Source of the DNA: Oceanobacillus halophilus
GTDB lineage: Bacteria; Bacillota; Bacilli; Bacillales; Amphibacillaceae
Assembly (NCBI RefSeq): GCF_003628505.1
Contig: NZ_RBZP01000013.1
Location: forward strand, 1 to 64,000
Reading direction: 5' to 3'
DNA: 64,000 nt
The notes under the pieces are model-generated. The model was not told the DNA's origin. It saw only the letters and a program-made list of their open reading frames with translations, and made no database searches. The position numbers and the translations under genes were made by a program. Below are positions 53,138 through 61,196 of this stretch, in pieces. Numbering within the stretch: position 1 is the first letter of the stretch; every line of letters begins with the position of its first letter.

Positions 53138-54004
53138 GTGTGGGAAGAAAAAATAGCGTTGCGTACCATGTATGACTTTGACTATACATTATACCGAATA
53201 TCCTTTGATCCCCTCATCGCAGTAAACTTAAACGAACGTTCGGTAAGAGTTCCGTTGGTACTGGATGGCGAAAAGCACATTGTTCACTTAGAAGCAGTAG
53301 GAACAACAAATGAGCCACAGTTTATTGTTCGCAGTACAGATATCAACCGGAAAATGGACATTATATATTATATATATGATTTATTTCAGTGGCATGTTGA
53401 TTTGACGAAGATACACAATCATTTTAAAGGGACGAACTTGGACGAGCTATTTAGACAATTTCCTGCCACTCCCATTGTAAAAGATTTCGATTTATACTTT
53501 AGTTTAATGAAAATCATCATTCATCAGCAGTTAAATATGAAGTTCGCTTTTGTGTTATCGACCAGGTTTGTTGAAAAGTATGGAGAGAAAGTCGATGGTG
53601 TGTGGTTCTATCCTACCCCTGAGAAAATAGCAAATATCTCAATAGATGAGCTACGAAAACTTCAATTTAGTGGGAGAAAAGCGGAATATGTAATAGATAC
53701 ATCCAAGAAAATTGCTGAAGGTAAGATAAACTTAGAAGGGTTTCGTAAAAAATCTGATAAAGAGATATTTTCAGAACTTATAAAGATTCGCGGAATTGGA
53801 AACTGGACGATTGAAAACTGGCTCATGTTTGGACTAGGAAGAAAAGATTATTTACCCCAGGCGGATATTGGAATTCAGAATGCTGTAAAAACATATTGGA
53901 ATATGGATAGAAAACCTACTATGGATGAATTAACCGAGATAAGCAGAGAGTGGGAGCCGTACAGAAGCTATGCATCATTGACATTATGGAGGAGTATAGA
54001 ATAA
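53138..54004 (+). CDS. yfjP: DNA-3-methyladenine glycosylase II-like (YfjP, AlkA family)
   Basis: 288 residues. The C-terminal half is an HhH-GPD DNA glycosylase domain: the hairpin IKIRGIGNWTIENW and the catalytic Asp, D243 in LPQADIGIQ. The N-terminal ~100 residues are the AlkA-type beta domain. It removes alkylated bases such as 3-methyladenine. It is similar to B. subtilis YfjP, which also lies near pdaA (yfjS). Start GTG at 53138 has AAAAGGAGG 8 nt upstream. Confidence 0.9.
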   Translation: MWEEKIALRTMYDFDYTLYRISFDPLIAVNLNERSVRVPLVLDGEKHIVHLEAVGTTNEPQFIVRSTDINRKMDIIYYIYDLFQWHVDLTKIHNHFKGTNLDELFRQFPATPIVKDFDLYFSLMKIIIHQQLNMKFAFVLSTRFVEKYGEKVDGVWFYPTPEKIANISIDELRKLQFSGRKAEYVIDTSKKIAEGKINLEGFRKKSDKEIFSELIKIRGIGNWTIENWLMFGLGRKDYLPQADIGIQNAVKTYWNMDRKPTMDELTEISREWEPYRSYASLTLWRSIE

Positions 54005-54159
54005 TCCTTTGATAAACATAGATTTTGACATCACTAATTACTTTGTTCTACACTATTAAAATGTATTTTTTGATTTGTATTGCCTTGAATTGAAAGAAAA
54101 GGTTGAATGATGATCGGATTATTTGCCTGGTATGGATGTACCTTGGCATATTGCAGGGA

Positions 54160-54222
54160 TAACAACGAACAGGGGAGTTATATCAACAAGATATGATAGG
54201 GAATCAACGAGACTTACAGATC
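54160..54222. repeat. Degenerate 21-bp minisatellite (3 units)
   Basis: TAACAACGAAC, TATCAACAAG and AATCAACGAGA begin at 54160, 54181 and 54202, exactly 21 bp apart, with little identity beyond this core. The spacing and the core match the larger arrays at 31490 and 39793. It is translated in frame with the next gene (NRGVISTRYDRESTR) but lies upstream of the likely start. Confidence 0.6.
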
Positions 54223-54260
54223 AAAGTGAAGAAAATATTATTTTAGATTGGAGAATTATA

Positions 54261-55493
54261 ATGAAGGCAATTTGGAAAGGTTATTTGCAAGCTTCACTAA
54301 TTATGAAAATTACAATAGCACTCATTTTAGGAATTATTGTTGGGTTTATATTCGGTCCGGAGGCATCTATTCTAGCCCCTTTTGGGGACCTTTTAATTCG
54401 GTTGCTTAAATTCTTAATTGTTCCACTCATTTTATTCACACTCATTGTAGGAATTAATCAAACCAAAATAAGCAATTTAGGAAGAATGGGAGGCAAAGTT
54501 TTTCTCTATTATGTGATTACTTCTGCCTTGGCCATCATTGTCGGGTTAATTGTGGCTAGCATCTTTAGACCTGGATCAGGAATGAGTCTGGATGGTGTAA
54601 GTGAGTTTGAGCTTCCTGATAATCCAGGATTTATTAGTGTCTTATTAAATATTGTGCCTGAAAATATAATCACCGCTTTCAGTGAGCTTAATTTACTTGG
54701 TATTATTTTTACTGCCTTAGCCTTTGGAATTGCCATATCTTCATTGAGGTCTTCCAAAGCGTATGGAGAGCTAGGAGAGCATGTCTATAAATTAGTAAAT
54801 GGACTGAATGAAGCAACCTTAGCAATTATGAGAGTGATTCTGCAGTATGTACCAATTGGAATCTTTGCCATTATTGCTGAAACAGTAGGGAATCAAGGAG
54901 CAGACACATTAAAGTCCTTGGGAAATATGGTTCTCGTGCTTTATATAGCTTTACTTGTACAGATTGTTGTTTATATTCTTATGCTAGTCATATTTAAGGT
55001 GCGTGTAGGTGAGTTTTTCACTCATGCTCGGACACCAATTATTACAGCTTTTGTTAGTCAAAGTAGTTCTGGTACGTTACCTCTCACACTAAATGCTGCA
55101 AAAAACTTAGGTGTATCTAAAAGTTTATACGGATTAAGCTTGCCATTAGGGGCGACCATTAATATGGACGGAGCAGCGATTCGGATTGCGATTTCAGCAG
55201 TATTTGCTGCCAATATTATAGGTGATCCCTTAAGTTTTCCTGAGATGCTTCAAGTGGTATTAGTGGGAACATTAGCATCCATCGGTACGGCTGGCGTCCC
55301 TGGTGCAGGCATCGTCATGATAGCAACAGTGTTCGCTCAACTTGGTCTGCCGATGGAAGCAGTTGCTTTATTAACAGCCATTGATGCCCTTGTAGGGATG
55401 GGTGCCACCGCACTTAATGTAACAGGTGACCTAGTTGGAACTTCGATTATTGAGAAAACGGAAAAGCGTACAGCACTGGAGCATGGAAAATAA
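54261..55493 (+). CDS. Dicarboxylate/amino acid:cation symporter (DAACS family)
   Basis: 410 residues. GltP/GltPh fold with about eight membrane segments and two hairpins. Hairpin 1 holds SQSSSGTLPLTLNAAKNLGV; TM7 holds LPLGATINMDGAAI (NMDG sodium site); hairpin 2 holds GTAGVPGAGIVM; TM8 has ALNVTGDLVGTS. It imports glutamate, aspartate or a C4-dicarboxylate with Na+ or H+. The frame is open from 54123, but that 46-residue extension is translated minisatellite; GGAG 7 nt before the ATG at 54261 marks the start. Confidence 0.93.
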   Translation: MKAIWKGYLQASLIMKITIALILGIIVGFIFGPEASILAPFGDLLIRLLKFLIVPLILFTLIVGINQTKISNLGRMGGKVFLYYVITSALAIIVGLIVASIFRPGSGMSLDGVSEFELPDNPGFISVLLNIVPENIITAFSELNLLGIIFTALAFGIAISSLRSSKAYGELGEHVYKLVNGLNEATLAIMRVILQYVPIGIFAIIAETVGNQGADTLKSLGNMVLVLYIALLVQIVVYILMLVIFKVRVGEFFTHARTPIITAFVSQSSSGTLPLTLNAAKNLGVSKSLYGLSLPLGATINMDGAAIRIAISAVFAANIIGDPLSFPEMLQVVLVGTLASIGTAGVPGAGIVMIATVFAQLGLPMEAVALLTAIDALVGMGATALNVTGDLVGTSIIEKTEKRTALEHGK

Positions 55494-55526
55494 TTTAGTT
55501 AAGGTTTAGAAATAGAATCTAACCAT

Positions 55527-55560
55527 TAGCCCGATTCAAACAAGGAATTGGGCCTTTTTT
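55527..55560 (+). terminator. Rho-independent terminator
   Basis: AGCCCGATTC / GGAATTGGGCC (with one G-U pair) followed by six T, after the DAACS gene. Confidence 0.85.
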
Positions 55561-55562
55561 AT

Positions 55563-56278
55563 GGCTCTTTTCAAAAAACTTGTTGCTTAGTAACATGACT
55601 TCACCTTACATTTTGTATAGACTGTTGATATCTTTAATTCAGAATAACGCTCTATACCCGCTACGGAAATACACTCCGCTTTCCGCGGGGAGCTGGTGAG
55701 CCTCCTCCGTGCTGAAAAGCGTGTGCGCCTGCGTCTCCCAGTAATGCTTCGAAGCGGGCTTTCTCGACGCAAGGGAACAAGGAAGATTATTCAAGTAGTT
55801 CCCTCACTACGTAGTCTCACCGATGCTCTTCTTCCCGCAGGACAAGGAATGCTTCGGCAGGGAAACATCGCACGCAGAAAAAAGTGGTCTTCTTTTTTCA
55901 AGGAGTCTCCGTGTATTTCCTTCGCTAAGTTCTTGCTCTACTTGATTTTAACATGGAAATTTCTCTTTTTATGGGAAGACTCCCCCAAACGTGACATTAT
56001 GGACTATAGTTTTAAAAAATCAAAAGCTTGTAACTTAGCGGAGGCAGAATACGGAGACTCCTGCGGGAAAAGCACGTGTCCGAAGACCCCGCAGCGGTGG
56101 TTTTTCCGCGAGGAGGCTGAGGCCGTGCCCGCGGAAAGCGAAGTATTCTGCCGGAGCGAATCCTAGCACAAAACTTTCATAAGTGTAAGCGAGAGCAAAC
56201 TGTTCTTAATTAAATAGATCAGGAGTTTCTATCAACTGTAAAACTCCAAAAAGAAACAAACTATACGCAAACAGCCTA
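55563..56278. repeat. MITE-like dispersed element, longest composite copy (~716 bp)
   Basis: Left end GGCTCTTTTCAAAAAACTTG; right end with GTAAAACTCCAAAAAGAAAC and AACAGCCT. Its left 60 bp (TTGCTTAGTAACATGACTTC, ACCTTACATTTTG) is the inverse of the right end of the 23360 copy. It has a left GC-rich block with an inserted ~110 bp and a right block (GGAGACTCCTGCGGGAAAAG ... GCGAAGTATTCTGCCGGAGC) like that at 16835. It fills most of the 1,020-bp gap before clpE. Confidence 0.88.
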
Positions 56279-56396
56279 ACTGAAAATATAACTTCTGAAT
56301 CAATTGGTGATTGCAAGATTAATATTTTGAAACGTTTCGAGAGTAGTTGCATAGTATATTAGTTATCATTAAATAAAAAAATTTTGACCAAAACAC

Positions 56397-56451
56397 TTGA
56401 AAGTCAAAAAAGGTCAGAGTATAATAAAGTCAAAGGTCAAAGATAGTCAAA
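56397..56451 (+). promoter_or_regulatory. clpE promoter with two CtsR operators
   Basis: Sigma-A promoter TTGAAA (56397-56402), 17 bp, TATAAT (56420-56425). CtsR consensus is RGTCAAANANRGTCAAA. AGTCAAAAAAGGTCAGA (56402-56418) matches at all but one position and fills the spacer; GGTCAAAGATAGTCAAA (56435-56451) matches fully and lies just after the -10. An extra AGTCAAAG half site adjoins on each side. CtsR would therefore block both binding and clearance of polymerase. Confidence 0.93.
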
Positions 56452-56513
56452 GTCAAAGCCTTTTAGTCAACGTTAAAAAATGAGTTTTATATATACTTAA
56501 GGAGGAATGGAAA

Positions 56514-58655
56514 ATGCTATGTCAAAAATGTGGTGTTAATGAAGCTAATGTTAATGCAGCAATGCAAATTAACAATCAAAAGATGGAAATGCACCTTTGC
56601 AATAGCTGTTTTCAGGAAATTCAAAGTCAAATGCTAAATCAATCTGACTTTTTCTCAGGTGGTTTCCCGTTTGGCAATGCAGAAGCATTTTCTAACAATT
56701 TCTATCAAGATAATGGTCAAGGAAAAGGAAACACTAGAACAAAAACAAGACAAACCAATAAACGAAACGGTCTTATTGATCAACTAGGTAAGAACTTAAC
56801 AGACAGCGCTCGAGCAGGTGAAATCGATCCGGTTATCGGTCGAGATAATGAAATTAAACGTGTCATTGAGACATTAAATAGAAGAAATAAAAATAACCCA
56901 GTACTAATTGGTGAGCCAGGTGTAGGTAAAACAGCAATCGCTGAAGGACTTGCTGTGAAAGTTGTAGAAGGTAATGTACCTACGAAACTACTTGATAAGG
57001 AAATATATATTTTAGATGTTGCTTCTTTAGTAGCAAATACTGGAATTCGTGGTCAATTTGAAGAACGCATGAAAAAATTAATTGAAGAACTTCGAAACAG
57101 AAAAGATGTAATCGTCTTTGTTGACGAGATTCATTTACTAGTAGGTGCTGGTACTGCTGAAGGATCACAAATGGATGCAGGGAATATCTTGAAACCAGCT
57201 CTTGCACGTGGGGAACTTCAATTAATTGGTGCAACAACACTAAAAGAGTATCGCAAAATTGAAAAAGATGCAGCGCTGGAACGTCGCTTGCAGCCAATCA
57301 TTGTGAAAGAGCCATCTGTGGAAGATGCGGTTCATATACTAAATGGTATTAAAGACCGTTATGAAAAATTCCATGAAGTCCGCTACTCTGATGAAGCGGT
57401 CCAAGCATTTGTCAATCTATCTAATCGTTATATCCAAGATCGCTTCTTACCAGATAAAGCAATCGACTTAATGGATGAAGTCGGATCAAGATTAAACTTA
57501 AAAAATGCACAAAGTGATGCGAGCTCCATTAAAGCACGTCTAGATGAAGTAGTAAAAGAGAAACAAGAAGCAGCAGAACGCGAAGATTATGAGCGTGCAG
57601 CCAATTTAAGATACCAAGAAATTCAATTGCAAAAACAATTGGATAAAGCAGACGATCGTGAAAAAGTATTAGATGTAGACGTATCTGATATCCAATTAAT
57701 TGTAGAAGAAAAAACAGGAATCCCTGTAACAAAAATGCAAACGGACGAACAACAAAAAATGAAAGATTTAGGAACAAACTTAGCTCAAAAAGTAATTGGC
57801 CAAGATGAAGCTGTTGAGAAGGTTGCTAAAGCCATTCGCCGGAGTCGTGCTGGCTTGAAGTCAAAATACCGTCCAATTGGTTCCTTCCTATTTGTTGGAC
57901 CGACTGGGGTAGGTAAGACCGAATTAACAAAAGCTTTGGCTGAAGAGTTGTTTGGTTCTCGTGATTCCTTGACTCGTCTTGACATGAGTGAATATATGGA
58001 AAAACACTCGGTGTCCAAAATCATTGGTTCACCACCAGGATATGTGGGTCATGAAGAGGCTGGTCAATTAACCGAGCGTGTACGACACAACCCATACTCC
58101 ATCATTTTGCTTGATGAAATTGAAAAAGCTCACCCAGATGTGCAAAACATGTTCTTGCAAATTATGGAAGATGGACATCTAACTGATTCACACGGTCGTA
58201 CAGTAAGCTTCAAAGAAACAGTTATTATTATGACAAGTAATGCTGGTACTGGTACAAAACAAGTGAATGTTGGCTTTAACAAAGCTGCTCATGAATCTGT
58301 ATCAACGCTTGAAATGTTAAGTGATTATTTCAAACCAGAGTTCTTGAACCGTTTTGATTCAATCGTAAACTTTAATGAATTGAAAAAAGATAACCTATTA
58401 GAAATTGTTGACTTGATGCTTGCAGAACTTGAAGAAACAATAGAAGAAAATGATATTAAAATTAATATCACTAAAGAAGCAAAAGAAGAATTAGTACGAC
58501 TTGGCTATGATCCTAGATTTGGTGCTAGACCTTTACGCAGAGTCATCCAAGATAAAATTGAAGATCAACTGACAGACTTAATTCTTGAAGAAGAAACAGT
58601 AGAGAATGTGAAAGTGGACGTAGTTGATAGTGAGATTGTTGTGAATAAAGCGTAG
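56514..58655 (+). CDS. clpE: ATP-dependent Clp protease ATP-binding subunit ClpE
   Basis: 713 residues. The N-terminal C4 zinc finger (C3-x2-C6 in MLCQKCG and C28-x2-C31 in LCNSC) is the mark of ClpE. A short linker of low complexity leads to two AAA+ modules: Walker A GEPGVGKTAIAEGLA with FVDEIHLLVGAG, a UVR-like middle segment (about 330-380), then Walker A GPTGVGKTELTKAL with LLDEIEKAHPDV. It unfolds substrates for ClpP under heat and disulfide stress. Controlled by the CtsR boxes upstream. AAGGAGGAA precedes the ATG. Confidence 0.96.
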   Translation: MLCQKCGVNEANVNAAMQINNQKMEMHLCNSCFQEIQSQMLNQSDFFSGGFPFGNAEAFSNNFYQDNGQGKGNTRTKTRQTNKRNGLIDQLGKNLTDSARAGEIDPVIGRDNEIKRVIETLNRRNKNNPVLIGEPGVGKTAIAEGLAVKVVEGNVPTKLLDKEIYILDVASLVANTGIRGQFEERMKKLIEELRNRKDVIVFVDEIHLLVGAGTAEGSQMDAGNILKPALARGELQLIGATTLKEYRKIEKDAALERRLQPIIVKEPSVEDAVHILNGIKDRYEKFHEVRYSDEAVQAFVNLSNRYIQDRFLPDKAIDLMDEVGSRLNLKNAQSDASSIKARLDEVVKEKQEAAEREDYERAANLRYQEIQLQKQLDKADDREKVLDVDVSDIQLIVEEKTGIPVTKMQTDEQQKMKDLGTNLAQKVIGQDEAVEKVAKAIRRSRAGLKSKYRPIGSFLFVGPTGVGKTELTKALAEELFGSRDSLTRLDMSEYMEKHSVSKIIGSPPGYVGHEEAGQLTERVRHNPYSIILLDEIEKAHPDVQNMFLQIMEDGHLTDSHGRTVSFKETVIIMTSNAGTGTKQVNVGFNKAAHESVSTLEMLSDYFKPEFLNRFDSIVNFNELKKDNLLEIVDLMLAELEETIEENDIKINITKEAKEELVRLGYDPRFGARPLRRVIQDKIEDQLTDLILEEETVENVKVDVVDSEIVVNKA

Positions 58656-58665
58656 ATATTGATAG

Positions 58666-58699
58666 GATCCCCGCTGACTTATGTTAGCGGGGATTTTTA
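58666..58699 (+). terminator. Rho-independent terminator of clpE
   Basis: ATCCCCGCTGAC / GTTAGCGGGGAT (58667-58678 and 58683-58694), loop of 4, then TTTT. Confidence 0.93.
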
Positions 58700-58768
58700 C
58701 TACATAAGGAAGTTAAGCTATGGTGGGAAATGAACGAGAAGAAGTGTAAGTTCAACATTTGGGGAGGA

Positions 58769-58840
58769 TATCAACGAACAATAGTCTGATATCGACATGA
58801 GAAAGTCATATATCACCATAAAAATCATACATGCTATCAA
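58769..58840. repeat. Degenerate 21-bp minisatellite (3-4 units)
   Basis: TATCAACGAAC, TATCGACATGA and TATCACCATAA begin at 58769, 58790 and 58811, exactly 21 bp apart; a fourth TATCAAATC starts 24 bp later at 58835. Only the first 7 bases are conserved. No coding function. It lies between clpE and the metallohydrolase gene. Confidence 0.6.
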
Positions 58841-58910
58841 ATCAACTAACATAATAACACTTAATCAGTGACAAACTAACACTGTATCTTTATCTAAAAA
58901 GGGTGGATGT

Positions 58911-59771
58911 ATGAAAAAATTCCAAGTTGCAATTATTCTTATGTTATTTATTACACCGATTCATTCTTTTGCTGAACCGAAGCCGGATATGGATGTTCAT
59001 TTTATTGATGTTGGGCAAGGGGATAGCATACTGATTGAAACACCTTCTGGAAAAACGATACTTATCGATGGGGGCCCACCAGAAGCGGGGGATAAAGTGG
59101 TAAATTATTTAAAAGACAAAGAAATAAGAGAAATTGATTTATTAATTGCTACCCATCCAGATTTTGATCATATAGGTGGCCTTGTAAAGGTCATGAAATC
59201 TATTGAAGTAAAACAAATTTTAGATACAGGAAAGGTTCATTTGACAAGGTCTTTTGCCAAGTATGTATCAGAGATTCGCAAACAGAAGATTCCCACCAAG
59301 ATTGCCAAAAAGAATCAGCGTATCCGTATTGATCGAGAACTAAGGATAAAGGTATTAAATTCGCAAAACGATAATAATTCCAATAACGAATCATCTATTG
59401 TATTAAAAATAAGTTATGATGATATCGATTTCTTGCTCATGGGTGATGTCAAAATGGAGCAGGAGAGAAGTTTAATGGAAAAATATGATATTTCTGCAGA
59501 TATTATCAAAGTTGCTCATCATGGTTCAGATACAAGTACATCTTTAGCATTTTTAGAATATGTGAAACCGCAAATAGCAATCTTAACGTATCGTGTTGGA
59601 AATGATTATGGCCACCCAGTAGAAAGAGTTATTGAAAACCTAGAACGAATAGACGCAAATATATATTCCACTGCTGCATATGGTGATGTAGTAATTAAAA
59701 CAAATGGTTACGATTATTTCGTATTTCCAAAAAGAAGCCCGAGTGAGAATATTTTACGAAAGACATCGTAG
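58911..59771 (+). CDS. Secreted ComEC/Rec2-like metallo-beta-lactamase-fold hydrolase
   Basis: 286 residues. A signal peptide (about 1-21, ending SFAEP) precedes an MBL-fold domain like the C-terminal domain of ComEC: HFIDVGQGDSILIETPSGKT, LIDGG, the metal motif H82-P-D84-F-D86-H87 in ATHPDFDHIGG, then LLMGDV and KVAHHGSD. Stand-alone versions are extracellular hydrolases, probably nucleases or phosphodiesterases; the substrate is unknown. It lacks the ComEC channel, so it is not the DNA-uptake protein itself. AAAGGGTGG precedes the ATG. Confidence 0.88.
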   Translation: MKKFQVAIILMLFITPIHSFAEPKPDMDVHFIDVGQGDSILIETPSGKTILIDGGPPEAGDKVVNYLKDKEIREIDLLIATHPDFDHIGGLVKVMKSIEVKQILDTGKVHLTRSFAKYVSEIRKQKIPTKIAKKNQRIRIDRELRIKVLNSQNDNNSNNESSIVLKISYDDIDFLLMGDVKMEQERSLMEKYDISADIIKVAHHGSDTSTSLAFLEYVKPQIAILTYRVGNDYGHPVERVIENLERIDANIYSTAAYGDVVIKTNGYDYFVFPKRSPSENILRKTS

Positions 59772-59774
59772 ATT

Positions 59775-59806
59775 GGAGGTTTCCTGAAAAAGGGGACTTC
59801 CTTTTA
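59775..59806 (+). terminator. Rho-independent terminator
   Basis: GGAGGTTTCC pairs (with G-U pairs) with GGGGACTTCC (59775-59784 and 59792-59801), followed by TTTT. Confidence 0.75.
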
Positions 59807-59892
59807 TTTATGGACTTTAAGTTTTGAGAAAATTCATAAACATGATATCATAATAATATGAAATTGAAATTAAACTAAAGGTGGGATTGTTA

Positions 59893-60747
59893 ATGAAAAC
59901 GATTCGAGAAACAGATGCATGGAGGATGAATGGTTTTGCTGGAATTTTTATTATTGCATTACTTTTAGCCGGAACGGTGTTCAGTGTATTACAAGAGCAA
60001 TTTGTACTTGGTGGTATACTTGTGGTGCTCGCAGTTACAGTAGCATCTGGAATAACGTTGGTACAGCCTAATCAATCAATAGTTGTTATCTTTCTAGGAA
60101 AATATATGGGGACGATTAGAAAAGAGGGGATTGCATTAACTATTCCATTTTCGATTAGAAGGACTATTTCGTTGCGTGTCAGGAACTTTAATAGCAAAAA
60201 GCTTAAGGTAAATGATATTAATGGAAATCCAATTGAAATTGCTGCGGTTATCGTGTATAAAGTAGTTGATTCGGCAAAAGCGGTCTTTGATGTGGATCAG
60301 TATGAAAAGTTCGTGGATTTACAAAGTGAAACAGCAATCAGAACAGTTGCTACAAGATATCCGTATGATACGTTTGATAATGATGATTTATCCTTACGGG
60401 GAAATGCAGAGGAAGTAGCATCCGAATTAAACAAGGAAGTGCAGGATCGTTTAACGGTAGCGGGAGTGGAGGTTATCGAAGCGAGACTGACACATTTAGC
60501 CTATTCTACTGAAATAGCACAAGCAATGCTGCAGCGGCAACAGGCAAGTGCTATTATCTCTGCTCGGAAACAAATTGTAGATGGAGCTGTTGGAATGGTG
60601 CAGGATGCGATTGAACGTATTGAAAAAGAAGGAATTGTCGATTTAGATGAAGAACGAAGAGTGGCGATGATTAATAATTTACTTGTTTCAATTGTCTCTG
60701 ATCATGGCACACAGCCGGTAATAAATACAGGATCACTATATCAATAA
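59893..60747 (+). CDS. SPFH (band 7/stomatin) domain membrane protein
   Basis: About 284 residues. Two adjacent N-terminal membrane segments (about 16-32 and 37-54) are followed by an SPFH/PHB domain (VQPNQSIVVIFLGKYMGTIR, then NGNPIEIAAVIVYKVVDSAK and the family RTVATRYPYD) and an Ala/Glu-rich C-terminal coiled coil (about 200-270). Such proteins form large membrane-bound assemblies; this subgroup's client is unknown. The GTG at 59881 is open, but AAAGGTGGG is spaced for the ATG at 59893. An Arc-like gene follows after 12 nt. Confidence 0.9.
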   Translation: MKTIRETDAWRMNGFAGIFIIALLLAGTVFSVLQEQFVLGGILVVLAVTVASGITLVQPNQSIVVIFLGKYMGTIRKEGIALTIPFSIRRTISLRVRNFNSKKLKVNDINGNPIEIAAVIVYKVVDSAKAVFDVDQYEKFVDLQSETAIRTVATRYPYDTFDNDDLSLRGNAEEVASELNKEVQDRLTVAGVEVIEARLTHLAYSTEIAQAMLQRQQASAIISARKQIVDGAVGMVQDAIERIEKEGIVDLDEERRVAMINNLLVSIVSDHGTQPVINTGSLYQ

Positions 60748-60759
60748 AGAAGGGATTTC

Positions 60760-60939
60760 ATGGCCAAAAAAAAGAATTTCCCACTACGTATTGACCCAAA
60801 ACTATATGAAGTCCTTGAATCTTGGGCAAAAGATGAGTTTCGAAGTGTCAACAGCCACATAGAATACCTGCTGCGGGAGCAGGTGAAAAAAGCAGGGAGA
60901 TTACCAAAGAAGAAGAATGCAGAAGATGAAGACAACTAA
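60760..60939 (+). CDS. Arc-like ribbon-helix-helix small protein
   Basis: 59 residues starting [20 protein letters not shown], with a strand ([10 protein letters not shown]) then two helices ([20 protein letters not shown]) and a basic-acidic tail. This is the Arc/MetJ ribbon-helix-helix fold, which binds DNA as a dimer. It is shorter than the usual 60-residue cut-off for gene calling and easily missed. AAGGGATTTC precedes the ATG, only 12 nt after the SPFH gene, so the two form an operon. It may regulate that operon or partner the SPFH protein; both are inference. Confidence 0.85.
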   Translation: MAKKKNFPLRIDPKLYEVLESWAKDEFRSVNSHIEYLLREQVKKAGRLPKKKNAEDEDN

Positions 60940-60945
60940 TCTTTT

Positions 60946-60985
60946 AGTTCGGCTCTATTCTAAAAGATTGTTGCTTTTTAGAGAT
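60946..60985. repeat. End fragment of the MITE-like element
   Basis: TTCGGCTCTATTCTAAAAGA followed by TTGTTGCTTTTTAGAG is one terminal repeat of the family without core or second end. Confidence 0.7.
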
Positions 60986-60991
60986 AATACT

Positions 60992-61024
60992 AGATAAGCG
61001 CTCAGAGATACTCTGGGCGTTTTC
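60992..61024 (+). terminator. Rho-independent terminator
   Basis: GCGCTCAGAG / CTCTGGGCG(T) with a short loop, followed by TTTTCATTTT. Ends the SPFH-Arc operon. Confidence 0.8.
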
Positions 61025-61111
61025 ATTTTGTAATACCATGAATATTACCACAACCCCCCCACTATTAATATTAGACTAATTCTCTATCCGTTAAAATTTT
61101 CTGAGAAAATA

Positions 61112-61156
61112 TTGACTTCTGAGTTCATTAGTTATATAGTTAGTTACATAAGTAAT
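61112..61156 (+). promoter_or_regulatory. Promoter and operator of the GntR-ABC operon
   Basis: TTGACT (61112-61117), 17 bp, TATAGT (61135-61140): a good sigma-A promoter. An imperfect palindrome with arms ATTAGTTAT (61127-61135) and ATAAGTAAT (61148-61156) covers the -10 and the start point, an ideal place for the YtrA-type repressor encoded first in the operon. Confidence 0.75.
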
Positions 61157-61196
61157 GAACCATTTATCGTTGAAAAAGAGACTGAAGGAGCAAAAC

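Noticed and set aside
54123-54260. 46-residue N-terminal extension of the DAACS symporter
   Set aside because: It is translated degenerate minisatellite; the first membrane segment and a ribosome binding site support the ATG at 54261.
51817-56166. Open frames inside the dispersed elements at 51817-52134 and 55696-56166
   Set aside because: They share peptides only because the DNA repeat is shared. No start signal; the sequence is palindromic and GC-rich unlike the local genes.
16835-56278. Dispersed elements considered as insertion sequences
   Set aside because: No transposase or fragment of one was found in any copy; they are better described as non-autonomous elements.
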